Source: Rhypophila decipiens
Taxonomy: Eukaryota; Ascomycota; Sordariomycetes; Sordariales; Naviculisporaceae
Length of the DNA: 64,000 bases
Reading direction: 5' to 3'
Assembly: GCA_033297075.1 (NCBI GenBank)
Contig: MU858149.1
Location: 1 to 64,000 of the forward strand
Shown: in pieces, positions 49,776 through 61,365 of the stretch
Layout: each line of letters starts with the position of its first letter
Numbering within the stretch: the first letter of the stretch is position 1
The notes under the pieces: generated by a model
The model's database searches: none
Seen by the model: only the letters and a program-made list of their open reading frames with translations
Told to the model about the DNA's origin: nothing
Position numbers and translations under genes: made by a program

Positions 49776-50246
49776 CTTTGAGGATAATTCTCTCAGTCAC
49801 TGTGAAATAGGATCAAATGATGCTCTGAGACGATGATACGAGTGTGAAAGAATAATTCTTTCCTGGGTCGATCAAGATCTATCCCGCATGCAGCCGGAGC
49901 AGCTGACCCCACTATGGAATGCGCCGCAGGGCAGAAAGAAGGTGGTTTGGTGCCAACCCAAGGGCGCGAAGCTGCACCAGCACGCGGGGTAACTGTGGCA
50001 GAAGAGTTCTTCAGTGGGTTTGCCACAAGGTTTGCCTTATGACACCCGCCACAAGTTACACTTCAGCCTGGAAGCCAGGGGTGCTAATAAAATCGATTTC
50101 GTCACTGGCCAGCGCCAAGCTTTCGATCAAGTCCATGGAGGAACCCGGGGAGCGATTCTATCTCTATTCTCCTTCACATACCAGCATTGATCGCATCATC
50201 ACCTCGCCCGAATCCCAATTACACGGACGAGTCTTCGGGATGAGGA
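49776..50246. promoter_or_regulatory. divergent promoter region between MetAP2 and the DnaJ gene
   Basis: A compact 471-base stretch between two outward-facing starts. A frame crosses it on the plus strand but shows no features. An ATG at 50240, seven bases before the DnaJ start and out of frame, could act as a weak upstream start. Confidence 0.45.
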
Positions 50247-51330
50247 ATGCCACTCCGCTATACTCCCATCGGTGCGGTTCTGAACCGGAGACTCGACTGC
50301 CTCGCTTCTCCTTATCGTCCTCCTCTCAGCGCCTCTTCTCTTGTGAAGGCGTTCCATAGCTCGCGCAAACTCCAGGATGACGCAGATAGCTCCGACAATC
50401 ATTACGAGACCCTAGACGTGCAACCGGGCGCAACACCTGCAGAGATCAAGAAGTATGCACAATCAATTGACTCAATTCAATATCAAGACAATTTTGCCTC
50501 CTGTCGTCCCCTCATCCCTCACGCGAGCGCATTCAATGCAGCCTTCCACAACCCGTCACTAACAACCCTCCCCTCCTGCTTATAGATCCTTCTACCGCCT
50601 CTCAAAACTCCACCATCCAGACGTGAACCCCTCCGACCCGCACGCATCACGCCGCTTCCACCGGATATCCGAAGCCTACCATATCCTGGGCCACGCCGAA
50701 AAGCGCGCCCGCTACGACCGCGATTTCTACCGTCGCCATCCTCACCACCATCGAAAATTCACACCACACTCATACCACTCCTCAGGCGGACCAGCCGGTG
50801 GCCGCCCCGCGTCCGGTTTATCCTCCTACCGAGGTCGCACCTTTCAAGGCCCTCCCCCCTCATTCTACCGTTCCGGCGGATGGGGCGCGCAATCCTCCAA
50901 GCGCCGCGCCGCGCACGAAGATAGCACCGGCACCACGGGGAGTGCGTATAACCCCCAGTCGAACACGGGCAATGCATCTTCCGGAACAGCCGGGGGAGAG
51001 GCCGGAGGCACAGGTGGAATGGGACCAGGTCAAAGGCCTCACCCTCAGTACTGGAAAGGCACCGACGATGTCCCTCATTTCGACAAGGAAGGCCACGAAC
51101 GGACTCATAGAAGAGTCGACGAGAGGCGCGCCGCTAGGCACGCCCAGCAGAGGGAACAGCGACGGAGGAAGGGAACCTCTGGGGAGGTGGAGGAAGGAGA
51201 CTTTGGACGTCTCGTCATCGTGTCCTGCGTCATTGCCGTGGCGGTAATGGGACCGGCCATGTGGATCTTCTCGCGGGATTTGTTCAGAGATTGGGCCGGC
51301 GGCGGGAACAGGAAGAGGAAAGGCGAATAG
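50247..51330 (+). CDS. mitochondrial-type DnaJ (Hsp40) protein with one C-terminal membrane span
   Basis: Exons 50247-50452 and 50586-51330 give 316 residues. The first 40 residues are rich in Arg and Ser without acids (LYRTPIG-like, RRLDCLASPYRPP, VKAFHSSRK), a likely mitochondrial presequence. The J domain runs from about 52 to 118 (YETLDVQPGATPAEIKK, YRLSKLHHPDVNP, FHRISEAYHILG), with the Hsp70-stimulating His-Pro-Asp at 79-81 intact. A Gly/Ser-rich spacer and a basic helix follow, then one membrane span at about 277-297 (RLVIVSCVIAVAVMGPAMWIF). This suggests a membrane-anchored J protein that recruits Hsp70 in or at mitochondria; the exact orthologue (for example a Mdj2-like protein) is unclear. 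The first intron is 133 nt and splits the J domain. Confidence 0.85.
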
Positions 51331-51826
51331 TAGATGCTGCTATCCTCTCATCTTGTGTCTTGGGGAAACTGGAGTTGCCCAGGTTCGTTGTGCCGCTGCT
51401 GGACCTGCCTTCAGAACTAGACTCCAGACAAGCCCGCGTTAGAGACGTCGGGTTAAGACTTTTTGTAATACCTTGCTGAGCCTGTTTGGGATTTAGCACG
51501 CTAAACCGAAATAAACGAAAGCAAACGCTATGTTAACCCAAAGTGCATGTCGAAAGAAACAACGACAATTATATTCAACGCTTTCCTCGGCCTGACCAAT
51601 GATGATTGTGTAGTTAATTTACACAGAGATGCTTTTTTTAACGCTATCCCTTACGGGGGGGAGGGTGACGAGTAAGTATTTCTCTATTGTAATACACACG
51701 AATCGTTCCACTTCTCAGACGCCTCATTGAAGCATGTGCTGCAAATGGCCCAATCCGCAACGCCCATCTTAAATACAACCGTACAACCGACGCCGCTCAA
51801 CAACCAACAATTTTGGCATTACTTCT
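51331..51826. other. intergenic, convergent 3' ends
   Basis: Between the 3' ends of the DnaJ and porin genes. It contains a short G run near 51654 and AT-rich sequence. No gene seen. Confidence 0.5.
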
Positions 51827-53175
51827 CTAAGACTCAAAGGTGAAGCTGGTGCCGACCTTGTGGGTGGCCTGGTCGAGCTTCTGGGTATCGAAAGAGGCAC
51901 CAACACCGAGGGTAACGCCCTCACGGAGGAGAACATTGTAGGCAACGGCAGCGACACCACGGTCGTTGATCTTGCCCTGCAGTTTCGGAAACATGTATCA
52001 GCTCGAGGCCTCTTCACAACTTCACGTGAGAGAAGTGGATCTTACCTTGACGAAGGAAACAGGGTCGAGACGGTACTTGGCAGCAACCTCAAGACCAACG
52101 GTGTTTCCGCTCTTGGAGTTCCAGGTGGCCTTGGAGCCGGCCTCGACCTGGCTGTTGACCTTGTGGTAGTAGCTGGCGGAGAAAACGCTCAAGTTATCAG
52201 TGGCGGTGATGGCGGCAACGTAGGTAGGAGCGTGGTAGCCGACGGCGGCGCTGTAACCGGTGAGGGCAGCCTTTTGGACGTCATAGCCAGCAGAGGCACC
52301 GGCGAGGAAACCTTCGTGGCCGACAATGGCATCAATGTTGGCGGTGGGGCCCTTGAGGAGATCGAAGAAGGCGCGGCCGTGGAAGTTGGGCTGCTTGAAG
52401 TGGAGGTTGAACTTGGCGCCGCGAGCATTAGAGGCGGGGAGGAAGCTGAAGATGGTCTCGGCCTTGAGCCCCTTGGCGAGGTTGTCGGCCATCTCGACCT
52501 TGGTCTCGAGGGCATTGGCGGTGTTCCAGCTCTGGGTGACAGTCAAGCCTGCGCGCGACCATTGCATTAGCACGTGAGCCATGCGACCATCTAGACCATC
52601 CCCTTCCAGGACGACCTTTCCCTAAACAGGCCGCCCATCGAAGGAGGGTCCACGAATAGAACAGAGCTCCAGGCATGTGTCGAGTACACTTGTCTCCGCG
52701 ACGACACGCCTGAGTGGGCGGATGGACCCATCACAGGGCCTCGGCCTCCTGTACGAAATGCGATTGTTATTACCGTTGGGCTTGTCAGAGTATTTTCCCT
52801 CGAGCTAATTCGCGAATCAATAGCAGCGGTTAGCAATTGTCGTCCGACAAAGACAAATTGGTGCAAGTTAGATATGGGTAAACATACAGCACCGCTGGTG
52901 GCCTTCTCGTGGCTGCTCTTGCCAGTGACCTTGAAGGCAACATTGTTGGGGGTGTTGCTCTTGACCTCGATGGTACCAGCTGAGAGGTGGTAGAAGTCCT
53001 TGTTGAGGAGCTATTGCGTGCAAAAATCCCGTCAGTACGTTGTTTGCTCGCTGGCTGCTCAGAAATTCCCGCTCGCGGCGGGCCTGGAGCAACCGGCACA
53101 AAGGAAGCTCGCTCAGGTGCAGCTGCTTACGTCGTTGGCCGCCTTGGCAATATCGGAGAAGGCTGGGATAGACAT
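51827..53175 (-). CDS. mitochondrial outer-membrane porin (VDAC)
   Basis: Exons 53175-53131, 53010-52888, 52804-52774, 52548-52046 and 51976-51827 give 283 residues, the length of Neurospora porin, which it resembles closely. It forms the 19-strand beta-barrel that passes metabolites and ATP/ADP across the outer membrane. The N-terminal helix MSIPAFSDIAKAANDLLNKD, the KSNTPNNVAFKVTGK strand pair, the ETKVEMADNLAKGLK block, GFLAGASAGYDVQKAA and the C-terminal GVGASFDTQKLDQATHKVG are all family hallmarks. Exon 3 is 31 nt (LEGKYSDKPNG) and lies between introns of 83 and 225 nt; leaving it out would break the frame, so it is well supported. A 236-codon antisense frame over exon 4 is a codon-bias shadow. 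Confidence 0.96.
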
Positions 53176-53952
53176 TTTGGAGGATGAAGTTTGAGTAATG
53201 AAGAATTCAATTGTTGGTTGCGTTGGCGGTCGACGATTGTGGTTGCGGTTGTGTTTTTATTATGGTGGATGGGGGAAGAAAGTGTTGAGAAGCGAAGGAC
53301 TCGGGACGTCTTGGACGTTGCTCCTTGCAGCTGCGGCCCAGAAATTTCTCGAAGCACGGTGATTGGCAGTTCGGCACGAACCGTCCAACGCAAGCTCCCC
53401 ACAATTTGCTAGTCGGCGGACGGCGGTTGAAGAAGTGCAAGAGCTGACGGTGGGAATTGATGCTGGCCAGGGAGTTGCCATAGACGACCCTAACCCTGAA
53501 ATGAATTTTCTTTCGCCAGGCTCAGAGTGTTATGCAATCTTGTCGCCAAAGTCATCCAACGTGGTGCTTCTGCGCTCTTGGCATGTTTCACTCGCTTTTT
53601 GAACCTGTTGCGGATTGCGAATTGCGTCCACAAATTTAGAAAACTCGAAATGATTCAAAGCAGACGCCATAGAGAATCGAGGGTGTTACCCGGTCTTGAT
53701 ACTTACGAAAAGCATCCGAACAATTACGATATAGAGGTTATCACACCAAGATACTTTGTCACCCATATACGAACTCGTTTGGTATATACAATGAATTCTT
53801 CAACGGGCAGACTTCAATCTAATAACGCGACCGCCAACTGCATCCAGCCACACCTACTCCAGATCAAACCCTCACACGAACGACGCCTGGCAAGAAAACA
53901 CACAAAGAGTAACGAGAGAATGATACCAGTGTATCCGTAAAGAGGCCAGGAT
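53176..53952. other. intergenic between porin and asparagine synthetase
   Basis: Both neighbours are on the minus strand; the left part is the porin promoter and the right part the asparagine synthetase 3' end. A plus-strand frame of 137 codons (53527-53940) has no family features. Confidence 0.5.
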
Positions 53953-56462
53953 TTAGGCATCCTCGTACTTGGCGTTGTGGGTCGCGATGGCTCTGTCAAA
54001 TGTTTCAGCTGTTTGTCCAGTATCCGAAAATAATCGCCTCAACTCACCTGCCACTGGGATCGGTCTGCTTGACCCACTTGGGAGTCCATCTCATGACTGT
54101 GGATGCGCATGAAGGAGGGAAGTGCTCGTCGAACATCATGCGATACCAGTACCTGTGGTGCAACTATGTTAGCCCAGATCTTACACTATGCACGGCACTG
54201 GGGATATCACGTACGCTTCCTTGGTGTCTGGGATATCAGTGCCCCATTCGGGCTTGGGGTTGGCCATCATCTCGTCGGTAACATGGAGGTTAGCGTTGTC
54301 CTTGAGGGCGTCGATCCATCCGTAGCCGACACCATCAGAGAACTGCTCCTTTTGGCGCCAAAGGATGTTGTCGGGGAGGTAAGGCTGGGCGCTGGGATCA
54401 TCCGAGGTATCAAAAGCCTTCCGCAGAATGTACTTCTCCATCCTCTCCTTGTTGATCATCTTCTCCTTGGGGTCGATGTTCATGGCAACCTCGAGGAACT
54501 GGGTTCGCGATTAGCATTTCATCAAATCTCTGGCGCATTCACTTTTTCTGGCGGATTCACTTACCTCCTTATCAAGGAATGGCACGCGAGCCTCAAGACC
54601 CCAGGCCGAAGTCGACTTGTTGGCGCGGAGGCAGTCAGCCAAGTGGAGGTTCTTGACTCTCTTGACGCACTCCTCGTGGAACTCTTCCTTGTTGGGCGCA
54701 CCGTGGAAGTACAGGTATCCACCAAAGATCTCATCACTGCCCTCACCACTGAGCACCATCTTGATACCCATGGCCTTGATCTTGCGCGAAAGCAAGTACA
54801 TGGGAGTGGACGCTCTGATGGTGGTTACATCGTACGTCTCGAGGTGGTAGATGACGTCTGACAGGGCATTGAGACCATCTTCAATGGTGAAAGTCATGAC
54901 ATGATGCTTGGTGCCCAAGAACTTGGCCACTTTGAGAGCTGCCTCGTTGTCGGGCGATCCCGGGAGACCGATCGAGAAAGAGTTGAGTTGAGGGAGGAAA
55001 GTCATGGTGGAGATGTTGTTGTCGTCGTCGATACCAACCAGTCCCTCACCCTTGTCCAGATCCTCTTCCTTCACCTCAGCACCACCGTTGGCAGCCTCTG
55101 CCAGCGCCTTCAGCCGCAGCGTCTCCCTCTGCGCAATAGACGCGACCAAGCTCGAGTCCAAGCCTCCGGAAAGAAGGACACCGTAGGGGACTTCAGCCAT
55201 GAGACGTTTCCTGACCGACTTCTCGAGAGTTTCCCGAAGGACCTTCAAGTCAAGAGGCGTCTGGGGAGTCCGCTTCTCGTCCCACCATGAGGGCTGGAAG
55301 TAGCGGGTCCGTTCACCGGTGCTGCTGTCGTAAATATGACCGGGAGGGAACGACTCAATCTTGTCGCAGACGGGATGCAAGCACTTGAGCTCCGAAGCAA
55401 AGTATACTGAATCCGGCTGCGATGAAGACCAGCCCTGGTAGAAAGTGGTGATGCCGATGGGATCGCGTGCGGCAATGGTGCGGTTGAGCTTCTTGTCGTA
55501 GAGGACGAAGGAGAACATGCCATCAAGGTACTTGGGGGCATCGAGGCCATACTCCATGTACTAGAGTTCATGGTTAGCTTCTCTCGTCTCATTTCACCGG
55601 CGAGTAAGAGACGCACTAGAGGAATGATGACCTCGCAATCCGAGGTGGTCTTGAAGTGGTAAGGGTGCTTCAAGTGCTTCCGGATCAACCGGTGGTTATA
55701 GATTTCGCCATTGACGGCAAGAACGATAGTCTCATCGGCATTGGTGAGTGGCTGAGCTCCGCTCTCTGCTTTTTGGTGAGTGGTTGTCTTCTTCGAAGCA
55801 AGATATACGGATTTCGACCCACCAACGCCGACGATACTGAGCCGTTCATGGCACAGTACTGCGCGGGTTGGTCAGCATGCTGCACTGTTTCGCCGTTATT
55901 TTTTTTACAAGAGAATAGGGGTCTCCTATGGGGTTTCAGGTATGATGCGTACTCGTGTTGTTAGAAATAACGCTGCCGCCTATATCGGTGAGTTAAGGTC
56001 AGCAGATGTTTAGTAGACTTGGTAGTTTTGATAGCCGTTGCTCGGTGCATATCTTGATGCGCCTGTTGTATGAGTCAGGGGTGTGGTAAGAGGTGCTCAC
56101 TCACTCCAATCAGGTCCCCTGTGTCGAACTCTGAAGATAAGAAAGTCAATTGAGGGTTCTCCTTGAGATATCCGGTCAATTGGGTAGCACATACGCCTTG
56201 GCCAACTTGAGAGCAGTCGGCTTGAACTTGGCGACGTCCGGGTGACTGTTGTCGCAACTTGTGTCAGTGTCAAGTATAAAAAGTCAATCGTGTTTGAGGG
56301 TCGCAAGAGCGCATTGGAGGGGTTCAACGGCTAGCGCGGGGCGCATGTGGTACCCCTCCAATTCGCCGGTTGTGATATGCGAAGACGGAACAGCAACTCG
56401 TATGTCACTGAGCCGAGGGCAGCAAGGTGAACTGACCTGTGACAGGCGAAGATGCCACACAT
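53953..56462 (-). CDS. asparagine synthetase (glutamine-hydrolysing)
   Basis: Ten exons: 56462-56437, 56245-56195, 56130-56105, 55979-55953, 55858-55823, 55765-55617, 55560-54565, 54498-54215, 54152-54048 and 53992-53953, giving 579 residues. It makes asparagine from aspartate, glutamine and ATP. Cys2 (MCGIFACH) is the glutaminase nucleophile; [20 protein letters not shown] and NGEIYNHR complete the N-terminal amidotransferase domain. The synthetase half has the ATP pyrophosphate loop SGGLDSS, the [16 protein letters not shown] block and [17 protein letters not shown]. The C-terminus ([17 protein letters not shown]) is as in other fungal enzymes. Nine introns, with five exons of 26-51 nt in the first part, make this the most split gene here; every phase joins. 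A TGACTC site lies about 330 bases upstream. Confidence 0.95.
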
Positions 56463-57847
56463 CTTGACTGATCTTGGTAGGCAAAGTGTTCTCGAGGCAG
56501 ATTTTGGGAATTCGGGCGGGACCTGATGAGTTTCGAGGCGGGCGCTGAGATGCGGAGCCTATTCACACAATCAGCAGAAAAGACGGGCAGCTTTTATACT
56601 TACTCCTTGTCCGTGGGATTCCCTATGCTGAGATCACGATCGGCAAGATGGTTGACGTCGCAAGAGTCCTAATTGGTACGAGCCAGACAAAAAGAGGAAA
56701 ACCACAAAGACGAGCTGCAGATTCTCAGAGAGTGGGATGAAGGAGACAAAGTTGGCTGTGGTGTGTGGAAATCAAAGATGGGAAAGGGAGGAAAGAGTCA
56801 CACGCCCCATAGAAAATGTTTTGTGTGGTGAGGCCCAGTTTCCAAAATCGGGTCCCAAAAGTCCTGATACAATTCCATCGGGTCTCCTAGACTATGGCCA
56901 GAATTTTCGAAACCAGACTAACAAGTGGCCAAATTCAGAGGGCCAGACCTCCAGCAAATTCTCTGTATTTTGTTAATCCGTCTACCCTCGTTGGCCCTTT
57001 CTGCTGGGAATATAGCTCTGAATAGAGGTACCGAGTCACTACCTTACGCAGCCGATGTCGGGTGGAGCTCTCATTGGCCAGGGCCGTCTGAGTCGAGTGG
57101 CGCCCATTACCTAAACCGGCATGATAAGAACTTTGGTGGGACTCAACGTCGCCGCTGCCCCATGGACTGAAAACTGTCAAGGTTAGAAGTTGACGGATGG
57201 CCACGTGAGAGTCTGCATCTGTACGCAGATGGGGGTTACAAAAATACCTGGTCGCATTGCAAAAATTAGACGGCATGCATATGAGAGCTGTTCATCCGAG
57301 GATGCCTTACGGGTTACTTGCGGTGGAATTTACCTATGCGGGATATCGAAGCCCGCCGGTGTCACTAGTCAACGCCCATGGGTTGATAGAGAGGTGGGGA
57401 TCCAGGGGAGGGATCAACCGTAGAAGCAGCTTGATGGGTCCAAAGCGTGGTTGACCGTTGCTAGAATTTTTTTTTATAGGCTTGCATAGTCTATGACATC
57501 GTCGAGCGGCGACATTTGAAATCCAGCTTGACGAGTTCCACTTGACATGTCTGCTCGCCGAGTATTCCACGCCCAAAGAATAGTTGCCCACCAACCTAGA
57601 CATGCTGAAATCTCCAGAGAGGCTTCCCAACCGTGACATTGGCACAGGGTCACCAGTCCCATCATAAACTCCGTCGCTAGTGGTAAAGTTACAAAAGGCA
57701 TCGCATTCCATCCACCCAAAAAGTATAACCTGTAACCTTGAACTCCGTAACCCGTCTTTCCCTGGGTATCTCTTGAACTTCGTGTCGCCGTTGTTAGACT
57801 GCTTCTGGTCCCAGATCAAACGCTCCCTATGGTCCAACGTAGAGTGA
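56463..57847. other. promoter of asparagine synthetase and 3' region of ubc9
   Basis: Both flanking genes are on the minus strand. The left half is upstream of asparagine synthetase; the right half lies after the ubc9 stop codon. A 232-codon minus-strand frame ending at 57334 overlaps the last ubc9 exon in another frame and is not supported as a gene. Confidence 0.45.
56795..56800 (-). promoter_or_regulatory. possible Gcn4/CPC1-type TGACTC site upstream of asparagine synthetase
   Basis: GAGTCA on the plus strand reads TGACTC on the coding strand, about 333 bases before the start codon. In Neurospora and yeast this element mediates general amino-acid control, and asparagine synthesis is a plausible target. 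A six-base match is weak evidence by itself. Confidence 0.25.
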
Positions 57848-58532
57848 TCAAGGCGCCTGGTTCTCGCGTACCGCCCGCTTGATACGCTTCTCGTACTCGA
57901 TCTTGTCTTTCTTGAACAGGTTATATGCCTCGGCTTGCGCAGGAGATTCCGGATTTGGGTCGTTGAGCAGATCCTGGACGCCGAGCAGAATCTGCTTGAT
58001 CGTGATTGCTGGCTTCCATGCCTCCTCTTCATTCAGGATGGACAGACAGACGGTACCCGATGGATAGACGTTGGGGTGGAATAGCGGTGGTACGAATTTG
58101 CCTACATGCAGCCATTAGTCTCGTGATCATAACCATTTTGCAAGGGACCTGGGTCGACGTACACTTGGGAGGCTTCGTGGGATATTCTGCATAACAAGAC
58201 AATGTCAGTAATGTGGTCCTTCGTATAATGGTGTTGATGCGCATACCATCGGGAAATGTCACCGTCATCTTGAACAGCCCACCCTCCCAGATTGTCTTCT
58301 CCTTGCCAGGAATTCCACATTCCCAGACCCTCAGATCGAGAACTCCCTGTGCATTCTTTTGCGGCCTAGCATAGAATCCGAAAGGATGGTCCTTGCGCCA
58401 CTGCTTTCTGAATGGTGAAGACACACCAGTTAGCAAGGTTCTCGCAGGCGGGTAGCAACATCGTGTGGGAGGGGGGAAGCGGGGGAGCTGGACTTGCCGT
58501 TCTTCCTGGAGACGATTCTGGCACAGCGCCAT
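57848..58532 (-). CDS. ubc9: SUMO-conjugating enzyme Ubc9
   Basis: Exons 58532-58498, 58407-58247, 58186-58163 and 58101-57848 give 157 residues, the standard size. It is the only known E2 for SUMO and passes SUMO to lysines on target proteins. The N-terminus [24 protein letters not shown] at 82-84, the catalytic Cys92 in [13 protein letters not shown], and [18 protein letters not shown] identify it and distinguish it from ubiquitin E2s. Intron 1 uses a GC donor with a perfect GCAAGT consensus (CG|GCAAGT...ATTCAG); no GT donor gives the conserved [10 protein letters not shown] sequence. Exon 3 is only 24 nt. It diverges from PEX19 across about 1.4 kb. Confidence 0.96.
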
Positions 58533-59961
58533 GGCGGGCGTCTGCTATGACAAAAATCAAAGTGAACAGTTGAGATATTTGCTGGGGTACCCGCGAGATG
58601 CTTGGAGCACGAAGGCTATGATGCAGATTGTCAGTCAACGGTGATGGAAGGACGTGGGGACGCGGCTGAAATTCTGGTCACGGGAGGACGCGACCGGGAT
58701 TAGAATGGTGGGGAGGGAAAGACCCGATGCAGGTCAGATCAGACATCAGCCACGCGATAGGTTCACGGTCTGGACCCGCAGCTTACCTTAAGGTCGGAAA
58801 ATGGGGGTTTGCGGGAGTGCCAAGAGTGGAAGGTGAGTTGTATGAAGGAAGCGTCCAGCAGAGGTGTGGGATTTGCGATGCGTGGTCGGTGAAAACTCCA
58901 ATAGCCTTCTAGAAAGTCTGGTCAATGACAGGAAAGCTTCCAGTCTTATGCGGTGGGCTCGAAACGGAAGGCGGAGAAACCGTGGGACGGTCGATGTGAA
59001 GGGCTGTGAGCGATGCTTGCAAGACTGCGGGGTGGTCTAATGACCCAAAAAGTTGTTCTTCAATAAAGGCACCTGATTAGCTAGACAGGTATGGCACTCA
59101 CCGGCTGCAAGAGATCTGCGGACAGAAAGGTGAGAATGTACGACGCAGAGATTGAATTGTGAAGTATACGGGATGAAATATTGGGGGAATCGTGGGAGCC
59201 TACAACTACAAAGTGCTTTTGTGCCACCGGATGACAAATGGGTCATGTTTTATAGCCATCAAACCTGACCTGCAGAGGCTATCCGTACGACGTTTTGTAT
59301 TGTTTAATCTCGGAGGTAATGATATTGCCCATGTCCTTCGTCTGTCCTTCCGTCCCCGAAATCGAGGAGTGCTTTCCGAAAGTCTGGGACGTACACCGGT
59401 CTTTGCAAACATTCCAAGTTCTACACGTATTCCCTTCGTGCTCTATTGCCCGGTGTTGCGGAAAGAGCTTTCCCCCGTTACGGCTTTGCCCTCGGCATTG
59501 AAGGCCCAAGGTGGCGGCGTGTGGGTACTCTATCCCACTCAGCAGCGCTCCCCGCCAGGCGGCCAGAAGGTTGGGCTGCAGGCGGGACAAACACTGGCTC
59601 ACATGCAAACCATTGAACGTCCCAACTCCCATTGATGCCCCCCTTTAATTAATACCGATTTCCACGCCCGTACTCCGGATTATACCTCACCACTTGCATT
59701 GTCAATACTCACCGTGAAGACTAGACCTACCTGCAACCCCGTGCAACACCCCACGGTTGAACGACACATCAGCAGTTTGACTTGTTTGATTCGCTTTGTA
59801 TTCCCCTTCTACTCGCCTGGACCTTACGCAGCGTGGGGTATTCCATTCCTTGGGTACACACCCAAACAGACCTGCTTCTCACACCCCTCATCCTTTCTGT
59901 ACGGTCTTGGCTTGTACAGGGACTTCTTTCAAAGGCACATATACAAGACATAAAAGTCACG
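58533..59961. promoter_or_regulatory. divergent region between ubc9 and PEX19
   Basis: About 1.4 kb between outward-facing starts; it should hold both promoters. Plus-strand frames at 59192-59635 and 59782-60138 are not supported: the first has no features and the second overlaps PEX19 exon 1 in the same frame with an upstream extension that lacks a better start. Confidence 0.45.
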
Positions 59962-61130
59962 ATGGCTTCGAAACCGGGCGATATCGGCGCACCCAAAGAG
60001 GATGCTACCGTTCAGAATGTCGAGGTGAAGACTGTGGATCTGTCGGCGAAGGTGGAGGATGAGGCAGATGTTCCTGACCCAGACGAGGATGACCTGGACG
60101 ATCTGGATGGTATGTTCCCACTATATCTCTCAGAATAGGAACTGACATACTGACCGGCCACCTACTAGAGCTCCTGGATGAGTTCTCTCCCCTGAAGGTG
60201 GGCGATTCAACAAAGGCGGCACACGCTGCGTCCGAACCCAGTAAGGCCGGGACGACCACAGGCCCTGTCCCATCATCATCGTCCAAGGAACCAGCAAAGG
60301 AACCCAGCTTCGAGGACGTCCTGACCGATGATGACTTCGCCAAGCAACTCGAGGCCGGCATGGCTGACCTCCTCGGAGAAATAGAGAGCTCACCAGAGAT
60401 GCATGCCCAGTTCGAGAGCATTTTCAAAGAGCTCAGTGCCGCCGCCTCGGAGGGCGCTAATTCCGCTGCAGCGACTGGAGCAGCAGCCGCAAAAGGAAGC
60501 TCACCACCACCGGCTGCTGGGAGCTCGTCCGCCTCAGCAACGGGTGGGACCGAAGCTTCTTTTCAGGAAACCATCCGGAGGACGATGGAGCGGATGCAGA
60601 GCTCGGGCGAGCAGGCCACTGCTGCGGCGGCGGCAGAAGGCACAGACGACTTCATGGCCGAGCTTCTCAAGCAAATGCAGAGCGGCGGCGGCGGCTTGGA
60701 GGGAGAGGGCAACGAGGAGGAGTTCTCCAAGATGCTCATGGGCATGATGGAGCAACTGACTAACAAGGAGATTCTATACGAGCCCATGAAAGAACTTCAC
60801 GAAAAGTTCCCCGAGTGGCTGGAGAAAAACAAGGCCAAGACGCCCGCCGACGATCTGAAGCGGTACGAGGAGCAGCAGGCATTAGTGAAGGAGATCGTGG
60901 CCAAGTTTGAGGAGCCGACCTACTCAGACTCGAATCCCAAGGACAGGGAATACATTGTCGACAGGATGCAAAAAGTAAGTTTGGAGAGAAAGGTCACGAT
61001 GTTGCCGACGTTTAGCTTACCATGTTCCCAGATGCAAAACGCGGGCTCTCCGCCCCCTGATCTTGTCGGTGATATGCCCTCAGCCCAAGATGCCTTGAGC
61101 ATGCCAGATGAGTCTTGCAACCCTCAATAG
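59962..61130 (+). CDS. PEX19: peroxin Pex19, receptor and chaperone for peroxisomal membrane proteins
   Basis: Exons 59962-60109, 60169-60974 and 61032-61130 give 350 residues. Pex19 binds newly made peroxisomal membrane proteins and docks at Pex3. Seen: an acidic N-terminus (DPDEDDLDDLDELLDEF), FEDVLTDDDFAKQLEAGMADLL, an Ala/Ser/Gly-rich middle, FQETIRRTMERMQ and MLMGMMEQLTNKEILYEPMKE, the PYEPMKEL-type helix cluster that holds client membrane spans. The chain ends CNPQ, a CaaX farnesylation box usual for Pex19. The last exon starts at MQNAGSPPPDLV, so the CaaX end depends on removing a 57-nt intron. Start chosen at ATGGCTTCG in good context. Confidence 0.94.
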
Positions 61131-61365
61131 AAAGAGGGCAGAATTGGGAGTTGGACAAGAAATCAAATTATTGGATCCTGTTTAGATACCACACTTTCCT
61201 TGCTCTTTTTATACATGTGAGTCGTTGTCTAGGCTACCATGAAGCTGAAAGCCAGCACTGAGCCGTCTCATGCAAAAGCCCCCAACGCCAAACAAAATGA
61301 GGCATGCAGAAAACCCAGCCAAGCCAAAATGCACCGGCGCCGCACCCATGACAGCAAATGGAAAA

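Noticed and set aside
51860..52570. 236-codon plus-strand frame over the porin gene
   Set aside because: It lies antisense to porin exons 4 and 5 and crosses their intron; the product is Gly/Val/Glu-rich with no features, as expected from codon bias of the real strand.
54103..54861. 252-codon plus-strand frame
   Set aside because: Antisense shadow of asparagine synthetase exons, crossing two introns of that gene.
57334..58032. 232-codon minus-strand frame
   Set aside because: Overlaps the last ubc9 exon in another frame and continues into its 3' region; no features.
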